Source of the DNA: an uncultured Coriobacteriaceae bacterium
GTDB lineage: Bacteria; Actinomycetota; Coriobacteriia; Coriobacteriales; Coriobacteriaceae
Direction of reading: 5' to 3'
Length of the DNA: 36,008 nucleotides
Assembly: GCA_949298635.1 (NCBI GenBank)
Contig: CASFXG010000027.1
Coordinates: 1 to 36,008, forward strand
Position numbers and translations under genes: made by a program. Position 1 is the stretch's first letter. Each line of letters opens with the position of its first letter. Below, in pieces: positions 22,947 through 30,487 of the stretch. The notes beneath the pieces are model-generated. The model was not told the origin of the DNA and ran no database searches. It worked only from the letters and a program-made list of their open reading frames with translations.

Positions 22947-23129
22947 GCGCCAGCCAAGGGGGACGGGGGATATTGGCCGGGCGGCCGGGCGTAAAATTAC
23001 CCCAGGGGTTTTTGACATATGCCAGGCAAGCAGCTCGGCAAACATGTTGACAACATATGTCAAAAAACCCCTGGGGTAATTTTACGCCCGGCCGCCCGGC
23101 CAATATCCCCCGTCCCCCTTGGCTGGCGC
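22947..23129. repeat. 183-bp long inverted repeat (75-bp near-perfect arms) between dtd and veg
   Basis: The left arm 22947-23021 and right arm 23054-23129 are reverse complements apart from a one-base length difference in a T-run; the loop is 32 bases. From the outside in, each arm reads GCGCCAGCCAAGGGGGACGG, a GC-rich GGCCGGGCGGCCGGG block, TAAAATTACCCCAGGGG, TTTTTGACATATG. The inner blocks are the CCCCAGGGG motif also found at 10053 and 12154. No open frame of note is inside. The promoter of veg lies just beyond the right end. Confidence 0.92.
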
Positions 23130-23169
23130 ATCCCCCATCGGGTCAGCTTCATCCCCGGGGTACATTGCG

Positions 23170-23199
23170 TTCGCATTTTGCTTCCAAGGCTGCTATACT
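23170..23199 (+). promoter_or_regulatory. Probable veg-ispE promoter
   Basis: TTCGCA (23170-23175), 18-base spacer, TATACT (23194-23199). The same GCTATACTC block occurs before tRNA-Val. The leader to the veg start is about 55 bases. Confidence 0.55.
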
Positions 23200-23261
23200 C
23201 GCTTCGTTTGACTATCTTGGGGGTACGCTCACTGTTTGTACCCCCGTGGGAGGCACGATTC

Positions 23262-23558
23262 ATGGCAGAGGCTGAAGTCAATAAAGTCGAAGAGATCCAG
23301 GAGCTGCTGGGCGGCATGGTCGACCAGCGCGTGAAGGTCAAGGCGAACATGGGACGCACGCGCGTCATCGAGCGCATGGGCGTTGTCAAGTCCGTGCATC
23401 CTGCGGTGTTCGTCGTCGAGGTGACCGAGCGCCGCGGCCGCACCTCGCGTCAAAGCTACCAGTACGTCGACGTGCTCACGGGCACGGTCGAGCTCTTTGA
23501 TCCCGAGACGGGCGAGCACATTTTCACGCCCGCCGTCGACCAGGCCGATGAAAACTAG
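23262..23558 (+). CDS. veg: Veg family protein
   Basis: A 98-residue member of the Veg family (DUF1021). In Bacillus subtilis it is strongly expressed and linked to biofilm regulation; its biochemical role is unclear. Visible family features: VEEIQELLGGMVDQRVKVKANMGR, then RMGVVKSVHPAVFVVEV and a SYQYVDVLTGTVEL stretch. The ATG at 23262 has GGGAGG nine bases upstream; the frame is open further up through the inverted repeat but that part is not coding. The stop overlaps ispE by 11 bases, an arrangement veg and ispE also show as neighbours in Firmicutes. Confidence 0.88.
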   Translation: MAEAEVNKVEEIQELLGGMVDQRVKVKANMGRTRVIERMGVVKSVHPAVFVVEVTERRGRTSRQSYQYVDVLTGTVELFDPETGEHIFTPAVDQADEN

Positions 23559-24450
23559 CACCGACGTCCCCATCGTCGTTTCCGCTCCGTCGAAGATCAA
23601 TCTCTACCTCGGTATCCATACCGAAAAAGACGAACGCGGCTACCATCGCGTCGACTCCGTGATGGCGGCGCTCGATTTGGCCGATACCCTGCGCATCGAA
23701 CCGGCGAACGAGCTCGTGGTGCTCACCGAACCCGCCGTAGACGTTCCCATGGAGCGGAATACCGCATATCGCGCGGCTGTTGAGCTGGCGCGTGCATTCG
23801 GCCTCGAGCCGCGTGCGCATATCTCGATCGAAAAGCGCATTCCGCTGCAGGCGGGGCTCGGCGGCCCTTCCGCAGATGCCGCGGCGGTGCTCGTGGGCTT
23901 GTGCAAGCTGTGGGGAATCGACGTGCACGATGAGCGGGTGGATAGGGTCGCGCGCAGCATCGGTGCCGACGTCCCCTTCTTCTTGCATGGCCCGCTCGCA
24001 TATCTCGATGGTGCGGGCGATTGCCTGCGGGAGCGCTTCGAGCCGTTCGAGGGTATGCCGGTCGTACTCGTGAAGCCGCAGGACGCCGGCGTGAGCGCCG
24101 GAGCCGCCTACGCGCGCTTCGATGAGGAGCCGTGTCCGTTGCCGCCGTTGGATCCTATGATCGAGGCGTTGCGAAACCATGATGGCGATGCTGTTTGCGC
24201 GAGCATCGCGAATAACCTCGCGCCTGCGTCGTGCGCGCTCGAGCCGCAGATTAATGACGTGTTGGCGTGGTTGCGCGAGCAGCAGGGTGTTCGTGCTGCG
24301 CTGATGTCGGGTTCGGGGGCGTGTTCGTTCGCGCTCTGCGATTCGCTCGAGCGTGCCCGCGCGATTGCGAAACGGGCGCAGGAGGAGCGCGAATGGTGGG
24401 CATATGCGGCAACCATGGAAAAGTCGGGAGCAACGGTAATCGAGAGCTAG
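23548..24450 (+). CDS. ispE: 4-diphosphocytidyl-2-C-methyl-D-erythritol kinase
   Basis: A 300-residue GHMP kinase of the non-mevalonate isoprenoid pathway. The N-terminal motif SAPSKINLYLGI, the ATP loop PLQAGLGGPSADAAAVL (about residues 107-123) and the C-terminal MSGSGACSFAL are the three GHMP motifs. The ATG at 23548 lies inside the end of veg, so the genes are coupled; longer forms would overlap veg extensively. The gene is followed after 38 bases by tRNA-Pro. Confidence 0.94.
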   Translation: MKTSTDVPIVVSAPSKINLYLGIHTEKDERGYHRVDSVMAALDLADTLRIEPANELVVLTEPAVDVPMERNTAYRAAVELARAFGLEPRAHISIEKRIPLQAGLGGPSADAAAVLVGLCKLWGIDVHDERVDRVARSIGADVPFFLHGPLAYLDGAGDCLRERFEPFEGMPVVLVKPQDAGVSAGAAYARFDEEPCPLPPLDPMIEALRNHDGDAVCASIANNLAPASCALEPQINDVLAWLREQQGVRAALMSGSGACSFALCDSLERARAIAKRAQEEREWWAYAATMEKSGATVIES

Positions 24451-24488
24451 CATTGTTCGAAACGTTCTGCTAGTATAGCTATCTGCTT

Positions 24489-24568
24489 CGGGTTGTGGCT
24501 CAGTTTGGTAGAGCACCGCGTTCGGGACGCGGGGGTCGCTGGTTCTTCAAATCCAGTCAACCCGACCA
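24489..24568 (+). tRNA. tRNA-Pro (anticodon CGG) with an enlarged T-loop
   Basis: Eighty bases with acceptor CGGGTTG/CAACCCG, D-stem GCTC/GAGC, anticodon stem CCGCG/CGCGG with loop TTCGGGA (CGG), T-stem GCTGG/CCAGT and encoded ACCA. The T-loop reads TTCTTCAAAT, ten bases instead of seven, as if the TTC of TTCAAAT had been duplicated. Everything else is normal, so it may be a weakened or inactive tRNA. A TAGTATAGCT stretch at 24471-24480 could supply a -10. Confidence 0.85.
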
Positions 24569-24579
24569 TTGCAAACACG

Positions 24580-24613
24580 CAGGCCAGAGTGGGTATCCGC
24601 TCTGGCCTGTTTT
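24580..24613 (+). terminator. Terminator of tRNA-Pro
   Basis: A perfect ten-bp stem CAGGCCAGAG/CTCTGGCCTG with a ten-base loop, followed by TTTT. The rest of the gap to tatA (24614-24845) holds no recognisable gene; a weak GGGGATG...CATCCCC inverted repeat lies near 24655-24704. Confidence 0.88.
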
Positions 24614-24781
24614 GGTATTGGCGATGATCATTCGGCATACCAAGACCTCAAGTGGGGATGAACCTGGGGCTTTGGGGTTTTACGAAACGTTTACATCCCC
24701 TGGCCTCTTATGACTCCAGCTCATGGGCATCCTCCTGCGAATTCTTCCGCTCCGCACAATCGCGCTTATGCTATGAATAGG

Positions 24782-24810
24782 TTGTTTGGCAGGCACCCTC
24801 GCGGTATACT
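24782..24810 (+). promoter_or_regulatory. Probable tatA promoter
   Basis: TTGTTT (24782-24787), 17-base spacer, TATACT (24805-24810), about 36 bases before the tatA start. Confidence 0.6.
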
Positions 24811-24845
24811 CAACCGAGCTCGTTTTCCAGTATTGGAGGAATACT

Positions 24846-25106
24846 ATGCCTAAAGGCTTTGAGTGGATCGTCATTCTGATCATCGCCCTGCTCATCTTCG
24901 GACCCAAGGCGCTTCCGCAGCTCGGCAAGTCGCTGGGTGCCACGGTGAAGGGTCTTCGCGAAGGTATGTCCGGCAAGGGCGACGAGGAGTCCGCTCCCGC
25001 CGAGGAGAGTGAGGAGGATCGCGAGATCCGCGAGCTCGAGGAGAAGCTTGCCGAGGCCAAGAAGAAGAAGGAAGAGTCCGAAGACGAAAGCCCCATTTCG
25101 GAGTAG
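24846..25106 (+). CDS. tatA: Twin-arginine translocase subunit TatA/TatE
   Basis: An 86-residue TatA-type protein that forms the pore part of the Tat export path for folded proteins. A single N-terminal membrane helix (about residues 5-19, FEWIVILIIALLIFGPKALPQ) carries the FGP hinge, then an amphipathic helix LGKSLGATVKGLREGM, and a charged tail rich in Glu and Lys that is likely helical or coiled-coil (residues 55-80). The ATG at 24846 follows TTGGAGGA. No tatC is in the window. TatB is less likely since the FGP-KALPQLGKSLG region is TatA-like. Confidence 0.9.
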   Translation: MPKGFEWIVILIIALLIFGPKALPQLGKSLGATVKGLREGMSGKGDEESAPAEESEEDREIRELEEKLAEAKKKKEESEDESPISE

Positions 25107-25211
25107 CTTTGTTCTTCCTATAGAACGTTTGCGGCCGGCTACCCGAACGGGGCGTCGGCCGTTATTATGTGTACGCACATCGAGCTAGCATAGATGCAAG
25201 GAGCCTGCTCA

Positions 25212-25685
25212 ATGGAAACGAATGAGATTGTACTTACCGCCGAAGGTCGTCAGAAGCTCGAGGAAGAGCTCGCGTATCGCGAGGGCGACCTCGCCAAGGA
25301 GATCGTCGAGCGCATCAAGGCCGCGCGCGACTTCGGCGACCTTTCCGAGAACTCCGAGTACGACGACGCCCGCGAGGAGCAGGCGAAGAACGCCGCTCGC
25401 ATTAACGAGATCCGCGCCATCCTCGCGAACGCTAAGGATGCGGAGGATACCGGCCACACCTTCACCGTGTCGCTCGGTTGTGTTGTCGAGCTCGTGGACG
25501 AGAACGGCGAAGTGACCGAGGTCACGATCGTGGGTAGCACCGAGACCGATTCGCTGCGTCACCGCATCTCCAACGAGTCGCCCATCGGCCGCGCGATCAT
25601 CAACCACGCCGAGGGCGAGACCGTCGAGGTCCAGCTTCCCTCTGGCAAGACGCGCACGTACACCATCACGAAGATCTCGCGCTAG
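25212..25685 (+). CDS. greA: Transcription elongation factor GreA
   Basis: A 157-residue GreA that restarts backtracked RNA polymerase by stimulating transcript cleavage. The N-terminal coiled-coil hairpin has the acidic tip DFGDLSENSEY (about residues 41-51), and the C-terminal FKBP-like domain ends SPIGRAIINHAEGETVEVQ. The ATG at 25212 has AAGGAG upstream; an ATG at 25194 overlaps the ribosome-binding region. Its own terminator follows. Confidence 0.95.
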   Translation: METNEIVLTAEGRQKLEEELAYREGDLAKEIVERIKAARDFGDLSENSEYDDAREEQAKNAARINEIRAILANAKDAEDTGHTFTVSLGCVVELVDENGEVTEVTIVGSTETDSLRHRISNESPIGRAIINHAEGETVEVQLPSGKTRTYTITKISR

Positions 25686-25715
25686 ACCCCGGGTCGAGCG
25701 CGTCGCGTGGTTAGG

Positions 25716-25748
25716 AGCTCCCCGGGTCTCGGCCCAGGGAGCTTTTTC
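25716..25748 (+). terminator. Terminator of greA
   Basis: AGCTCCC/GGGAGCT stem with an inner GGG/CCC extension across one mismatch, followed by TTTTT. Confidence 0.8.
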
Positions 25749-25817
25749 GATTCTAGTTCCGATCCCGCCGCTCAAGCGTTTGCGGGATCACCCTGCGATT
25801 CGAGCAAGGAGCAGATG

Positions 25818-27833
25818 ATGGCAGAGCAGCAAGAGCAGGCACAGCAGACGGCCGCGGCAGATGCGGTCTCGACGCTGAACGACGAGCGCGCCCATCGCCT
25901 GGCGAAGCGTGCTGCGATCCTCGCCGCCGGCGGCGAGGCGTACCCGGAGCACTCCGAGGTGACCGACTACGTTGCCGATATCGAGGCGAAGTACGCCGGG
26001 CTTGCCGCTGGTGAGGACACGGAAGACGTGGTGAGCATCGGCGGCCGCATCATGGCGAAGCGCGGCCAGGGCAAGATCGCCTTCGTGGTGGTGCGCGATA
26101 CGACGGCCGAGATCCAGCTCTTCTGCCGCGTGAACGACATGAACGAAGCGGACTGGGCGCTCCTGGGCGAGCTCGACCTGGGTGACATCGTGGGCGTGAC
26201 GGGCAAGGTCGTGCGCACGAAGCGTGGCCAGCTTTCCGTGGCACCCACCAAGCTCACGCTGCTTTCTAAGGCCGTGCGCCCGCTGCCCGAGAAGTTCCAC
26301 GGCCTTTCCGACAAGGAGACCCGCTATCGCCAGCGCTACGTGGACCTCATTATGAACGACGACGTGCGCGACACGTTCCGCAAGCGCTCGCAGATCATCT
26401 CGGCCTTCCGCCGCTACATGGAGGACAACGCCTACATGGAGGTCGAGACGCCGATCCTGCAGACCATCCAGGGCGGCGCCACGGCGAAGCCGTTTATCAC
26501 GCACTTCAACGCACTCAACCAGGAGTGCTACCTGCGTATCGCGACCGAGCTGCACCTGAAGCGCCTGCTCGTGGGCGGCTACGAGCGCGTGTTCGAGATC
26601 GGCCGCATCTTCCGCAACGAGGGCATGGACCAGACACATAATCCCGAGTTCACCACCATGGAGGCGTACCGCGCCTACAGCGACCTCGAGGGCATGAAGG
26701 AGCTCGCCGAGGGCGTCATCAAGGCTGCCGCCAAGGCCATCGGCGCAGGCGAGCAGATTGAGTATCAGGGGCAGACGATCGACCTTTCCGGCACCTGGCC
26801 GAGCCGCCCCATGACCGAGATCGTTTCCGAGGTCATGGGCAGGGAACTCACGCTCGATACGCCCATCGAGGAGCTGCGCGCCGCCGCCGCCGAATGCGGC
26901 ATCGAGGTCAAGCCCGAGTGGGGAGCCGGCAAGCTCATCGCCGAGATCTATGACGAGCGCGGCGAGGATTCCATCGTGAACCCCACATTCGTGGTCGACT
27001 ACCCCGTCGAGGTGAGCCCGCTCGCCAAGCGCTTCGAGGACGATCCGCGCCTCACGCACCGCTTCGAGCTGGTCATTGCCGGGCATGAGTACGCGAACGC
27101 CTTCTCCGAGCTCAACGACCCCGTCGACCAGGCCGAGCGCTTCGCCAAGCAGATGGAGGAGAAGGCCGGCGGCGACGACGAGGCCATGGAGTACGACGAG
27201 GACTACGTGCGCGCGCTCGAGTACGGCATGCCGCCGGCCGGTGGCATCGGCATCGGCATCGACCGCGTGGTCATGCTGCTCACGAACTCCGCGAGCATTC
27301 GCGACGTGCTACTCTTCCCGCACATGCGTCCCGAGAAGGGGAGCACGAGCGGCGCCGCTGCGGCGAAGGCTGCGCAGGAAGCTGCGTCCGCCGAGCAGGC
27401 TGCGGGTGCGGCGAGCCCCTTCGTGGAGCCCAAGAAGCCCACGATCGACTATAGCAAGGTGCAGATCGAGCCGCTCTTCGAGGACTTCGTCGACTTCGAC
27501 ACGTTCAGCCGCTCCGACTTCCGCGCGGTGAAGGTGAAGGCGTGCGAGGCGGTGAAGAAGAGCAAGAAGCTCCTCGCCTTCACGCTGGACGACGGCTCGG
27601 GCGAGGACCGCGTGATCCTCTCCGGCATCCACGACTACTACGAGCCGGAGGAGCTCGTGGGCAAGACCCTCGTCGCCATCACGAACCTGCCCCCGCGCAA
27701 GATGATGGGCATCGATTCCTGCGGCATGATCATCAGCGCCGTGCACGCCGAGGGCGAGGGCGACGAGGCCGAGGAGCGCCTGAACGTCCTCATCGTGGAC
27801 GACAGCATTCCTGCGGGCGCGAAGCTCTACTAA
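25818..27833 (+). CDS. lysS: Lysyl-tRNA synthetase (class II) with a C-terminal tRNA-binding domain
   Basis: A predicted 671-residue protein. Residues 1-508 are class II LysRS: an OB-fold anticodon domain (GGRIMAKRGQGKIAFVVVRD), motif 2 FRNEGMDQTHNPEFTTMEAY, motif 3 GMPPAGGIGIGIDRVVM, and the usual end LLFPHMRP. A low-complexity Ala/Glu linker (about 509-549) joins a second OB-fold (about 550-671) like Trbp111, the MetRS C-terminus and EMAP-II: VKVKACEAVKKSKKLLAFTLDDG, then TNLPPRKMMGIDSCGMII. That domain binds tRNA non-specifically. Ordinary bacterial LysRS ends near residue 500. I prefer ATG 25818 over 25815 for spacing from AAGGAG. Confidence 0.94.
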   Translation: MAEQQEQAQQTAAADAVSTLNDERAHRLAKRAAILAAGGEAYPEHSEVTDYVADIEAKYAGLAAGEDTEDVVSIGGRIMAKRGQGKIAFVVVRDTTAEIQLFCRVNDMNEADWALLGELDLGDIVGVTGKVVRTKRGQLSVAPTKLTLLSKAVRPLPEKFHGLSDKETRYRQRYVDLIMNDDVRDTFRKRSQIISAFRRYMEDNAYMEVETPILQTIQGGATAKPFITHFNALNQECYLRIATELHLKRLLVGGYERVFEIGRIFRNEGMDQTHNPEFTTMEAYRAYSDLEGMKELAEGVIKAAAKAIGAGEQIEYQGQTIDLSGTWPSRPMTEIVSEVMGRELTLDTPIEELRAAAAECGIEVKPEWGAGKLIAEIYDERGEDSIVNPTFVVDYPVEVSPLAKRFEDDPRLTHRFELVIAGHEYANAFSELNDPVDQAERFAKQMEEKAGGDDEAMEYDEDYVRALEYGMPPAGGIGIGIDRVVMLLTNSASIRDVLLFPHMRPEKGSTSGAAAAKAAQEAASAEQAAGAASPFVEPKKPTIDYSKVQIEPLFEDFVDFDTFSRSDFRAVKVKACEAVKKSKKLLAFTLDDGSGEDRVILSGIHDYYEPEELVGKTLVAITNLPPRKMMGIDSCGMIISAVHAEGEGDEAEERLNVLIVDDSIPAGAKLY

Positions 27834-28022
27834 GCTGCACGCGCGTTTGTCGCCGTTGCTGCAAGCGAGGCGCGTACGGGCGCAGGCGTCGCTTATAGGA
27901 CATAAGGTGTGCTTTTTGTCCAGCTGGAAGAGTCGCGGCCGCTCGCGGCGCGGCTCCTCCCGAGCGACCCGGCCGTCCCGATGTGGGTTCCGGCCGTGCC
28001 ACGCGCCTAATTGAGCAAAAGT

Positions 28023-28081
28023 CGTAGAAAGCTTCAATAAGAGTCGTTCAGAATTCTCTTATTGAAGCTTTCTACGTTTTT
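28023..28081 (+). terminator. Perfect 21-bp AT-rich hairpin with T-tract downstream of lysS
   Basis: Arms 28023-28043 and 28056-28076 (CGTAGAAAGCTTCAATAAGA, G) pair perfectly across a 12-base loop and are followed by TTTTTC. The stem is unusually long and AT-rich for this genome. It probably ends the lysS transcript. The rest of 27834-28211 has only the second hairpin below. Confidence 0.7.
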
Positions 28082-28116
28082 CACTCACGAGCGCTTTCGG
28101 CTTATGAGACAAGCAG

Positions 28117-28152
28117 AGCGGGGACAACCGAACTTCGGCTGTCCCCGCTTTT
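28117..28152 (+). terminator. GGGGACA hairpin with T-tract
   Basis: AGCGGGGACAACCGAA pairs with TTCGGCTGTCCCCGCT with one mismatch; TTTT follows on the plus strand. It may back up lysS termination. On the minus strand it lies downstream of the zinc-ribbon gene but lacks a T-run there. Confidence 0.7.
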
Positions 28153-28211
28153 GAAATCGCCGGTTGTGTATCATGCTAGCGAAAGTATCTGCCAGTCTAC
28201 GTCAGCGAGCC

Positions 28212-28796
28212 TTACTTCCGCCCTGCGAACGTCTGGAGCGCGCCAATCGCAATGCCCACGATGCAGGCGATGATGAAGAGCCAACCACCGAACAGGATGC
28301 TGACGCCGTCTTCCATCGTCATGAAGATGAAGATGAGGCCGAGCACGCCGGCGAGGAGCGGGGCGATGTTCGCCTCGCGTCCCTGGTACAGGAAGGTGGC
28401 GGCGAGCGTTACGATGCCCGGGATGAGGTAGTAGAGGTTCTTGATCGAGCCGTCGACGTGCTGGCCGAAGACGTCGATGCCAAACGTCATCTGCATGGGG
28501 CTGACGTCAACGATGCCATACAGGCCGTACATCGGCAGGAAGAAGCAGATGACGAGCACCGCGCCGACGATGATGCGCGCGAGCGGGAGGATGCCGCCCA
28601 GGCTGCCTGCAAGCGAGCCGAGCGAGGAGCCGCTGCTGATAGGAGAAGGCGTGAATGAGGAGCCGGAGCTTTGCGTGGGCACGGGGCCGGGTACCTGACC
28701 GGGTGCCGGAGTGCTGGGCTGCTGGATGGGCGCGCCGCACGAGGCGCAGACCTGGGCGCCGTCCTCGTTCTGGGCGCCGCACTTGGGACAAAACAT
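28212..28796 (-). CDS. Zinc-ribbon membrane protein, paralog 1
   Basis: A 194-residue protein of unknown role. It begins with a zinc ribbon, MFCPKCGAQNEDGAQVCASC (two CxxC pairs), then a Pro/Ser-rich linker of about 40 residues, then four hydrophobic segments that look like membrane helices (starting with ILPLARIIVGAVLVICFFLP; the last is ILFGGWLFIIACIVGIAIGAL). The zinc ribbon is expected in the cytoplasm. Strong similarity in layout and sequence to 29568-30161 (shared SLAG-LGGILPLARII, PMQMTFGIDV / AMQMTFGIDV) shows gene duplication. The ATG at 28796 follows GGAAAGGAATG. Confidence 0.82.
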   Translation of the reverse strand: MFCPKCGAQNEDGAQVCASCGAPIQQPSTPAPGQVPGPVPTQSSGSSFTPSPISSGSSLGSLAGSLGGILPLARIIVGAVLVICFFLPMYGLYGIVDVSPMQMTFGIDVFGQHVDGSIKNLYYLIPGIVTLAATFLYQGREANIAPLLAGVLGLIFIFMTMEDGVSILFGGWLFIIACIVGIAIGALQTFAGRK

Positions 28797-28871
28797 GATG
28801 CATTCCTTTCCGTCCGCCCCGCAGCGACATGCGCGGGGGCAGCCTCTGCCGTGGATTCCCCCTACAGCCCC

Positions 28872-28921
28872 ATTATGCCGTTCCATGGTGACAATTAAAG
28901 CTCTGAAATGAAAAGTTTGCG
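28872..28921 (-). promoter_or_regulatory. Promoter region of zinc-ribbon paralog 1, with conserved upstream box
   Basis: On the minus strand, CGCAAACTTTTCA (28921-28909) then 31 bases then CATAAT (28877-28872). The same box, gap and -10 precede paralog 2 at 30244-30293. The start codon is about 76 bases downstream. Confidence 0.55.
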
Positions 28922-28922
28922 T

Positions 28923-28948
28923 AAAAGGGCGGCTCCGAAGAGCCGCCC
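28923..28948 (-). terminator. Terminator of the 99-residue gene
   Basis: GGGCGGCT/AGCCGCCC stem; on the minus strand it is followed by TTTT and abuts the CGCAAACTTTTCA box of the next promoter. Confidence 0.85.
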
Positions 28949-28992
28949 CGAGACGATTGGATGCTGCTTGTCGAATGCTGCGGCAGGGCAAG

Positions 28993-29292
28993 CTATTTCT
29001 TGCCGAATAGACCGCCGAGCATATCGCCGAGACCCTCGGTGATGCCGCCGAGGTCGACCTTGCCGGCAAGGTCGCCAAGCGCGCCCAGATCGAAACCCTC
29101 GGGCAGCTTGATGCCGCCGCCGGTGACATGCTCCTTAAGACCGTCGAGCACGCCGGAGAGGTCGTCGCCCTCGAGGCGATGGCCGGTGATGTTCTCGATG
29201 GCGCCCGCCGGATCCGCGAGCAGGTCCTTGATGGCTTCGGGGGCGTTGCCGATGTGCTCGACAACCTGGTCGATGATGGCCTTGATATCCAT
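28993..29292 (-). CDS. Small conserved-type protein of unknown function
   Basis: A 99-residue protein that I do not recognise by name. It opens MDIKAIIDQVVEHIGNAPEA, followed by a segment DPAGAIENITGHRLEGDDL; the DPxxAIExITG pattern recurs in small proteins of Coriobacteria and Clostridia as I recall, with no assigned role. The C-terminal half is Gly/Leu-rich (FDLGALGDLAGKVDLGGITE), ending GGLFGKK. There is no signal peptide or membrane helix. ATG 29292 has CGGAGA upstream. It sits between the two zinc-ribbon paralogs, in the same direction, with its own terminator. Confidence 0.75.
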   Translation of the reverse strand: MDIKAIIDQVVEHIGNAPEAIKDLLADPAGAIENITGHRLEGDDLSGVLDGLKEHVTGGGIKLPEGFDLGALGDLAGKVDLGGITEGLGDMLGGLFGKK

Positions 29293-29457
29293 GATGTTCT
29301 CCGTGTTCGAAGTGGCACATACACGCAAACTATACCGTGCGATCGCCTCGTGCGGTAGCGGTTCAACCTATCGTGTATCGTGATACCTTGCGTCCTGAAC
29401 CCAGGTTCTCATCAACGCGATCGCGCGATGCCCGGTCTCGCATCATCGCTTCATATG

Positions 29458-29527
29458 ACGACGTCGACGTTTTTCGCCGGTTCGCTCTGTTGAGAGAGGA
29501 GATTTTGGCGTAAAACGTCGACGTCGT
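29458..29527. repeat. Perfect 16-bp inverted repeat with 38-base loop
   Basis: ACGACGTCGACGTTTT (29458-29473) and its exact reverse complement (29512-29527); the match extends inward after short gaps (CGCC...GGCG). It lies between the zinc-ribbon paralog 2 stop and the 99-residue gene. On the minus strand it could end paralog 2, helped by a smaller GGCGGCA hairpin near 29533-29549. Confidence 0.65.
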
Positions 29528-29567
29528 GCAAGGGCGGCATCTTGCCGCCGGTTTGACGAGGCGTGCG

Positions 29568-30161
29568 CTACTTGCGTGCGGCGAACAGCTGCAGCACGCC
29601 GATGGCGATGCAGACGATGCCGGCAAGGATGTAGAGCCAGGCGCCGATGGCGTAGTCCACGGTGAGATAACCGCCCATCTGGCTGTTCGCGGTGCTTGCA
29701 ACAGCGATCACGAGGATGAAGGCGAGCGCGCCGCCCACGATGGTGAGGATGTCACTGGCCTTACCCTTGAGGGCAAAAGCGGCCACGAGCACGAGGATGC
29801 CGGCGACAAGGAACAGGACGTTCTCGAACGATCCATCGAGGTGCGATCCGTAGACGTCGATGCCAAAGGTCATCTGCATGGCGCTCACGTTGATGATCCC
29901 CGCGAGGCCGTAGAGCGGCAGGAAGAAGCAGATGATCATCACAGCGCCGGCGATGATGCGCGCAAGCGGAAGGATGCCGCCGAGATTGCCGGCAAGCGAG
30001 TTGAGCTGCGACACGCCGCCGTTCACAGGCGAGGGCGTCGGAACCGGGCCGGGAACAGGTCCGGGCGTGGGGTTGTTGGCGGGCTGCTGGATGGGCGCGC
30101 CGCACGAGGCGCAGAACTGGGCGCCGTCGGCGTTCTGAGTACCGCATTTCGGGCAAAACAT
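29568..30161 (-). CDS. Zinc-ribbon membrane protein, paralog 2
   Basis: A 197-residue paralog of 28212-28796. The N-terminal zinc ribbon MFCPKCGTQNADGAQFCASC is nearly identical, followed by a Pro-rich linker (TPGPVPGPVPTPSPVNGG) and four predicted membrane helices ending GAWLYILAGIVCIAIGVLQL. The second half of the membrane region differs more from paralog 1 than the first half. The function is unknown; zinc-ribbon plus membrane proteins of this size are common in Actinomycetota and Firmicutes without assigned roles. The ATG at 30161 follows GAAAGGAACGC, and the leader resembles that of paralog 1. Confidence 0.82.
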   Translation of the reverse strand: MFCPKCGTQNADGAQFCASCGAPIQQPANNPTPGPVPGPVPTPSPVNGGVSQLNSLAGNLGGILPLARIIAGAVMIICFFLPLYGLAGIINVSAMQMTFGIDVYGSHLDGSFENVLFLVAGILVLVAAFALKGKASDILTIVGGALAFILVIAVASTANSQMGGYLTVDYAIGAWLYILAGIVCIAIGVLQLFAARK

Positions 30162-30243
30162 AGTGCGTTCCTTTCCGTCTGCCCCGCCTGCAGCACCTGC
30201 GGGACAGCCTTGACATGGATTTCTCCCCCAACAGGCTGCATCC

Positions 30244-30293
30244 ATTATGCAGCGCCGGGAGGACAAAACGGTCGGCAAATTGAAAAGTTTGCG
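30244..30293 (-). promoter_or_regulatory. Promoter region of zinc-ribbon paralog 2, with conserved upstream box
   Basis: Minus strand: CGCAAACTTTTCA (30293-30281), 31 bases, CATAAT (30249-30244). Box sequence and spacing are identical to 28872-28921. Confidence 0.55.
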
Positions 30294-30487
30294 CAAAGGC
30301 GGGTGAAGTCGTCCTTCAAGCTCGGCGTTTTCTGCGTGACACCGTTCGTTGAAGATGTTGCCGCCTGGGAACATGCATTGTGCCGTACAATAATACGGTT
30401 CGGCAGCGTTGCACGATACATTCGCCGCTAGGCCGAAGGGTCGCAATCGACGGGGCGCCGCGCGCGTCCTTGCAGGGGAGGCACATC

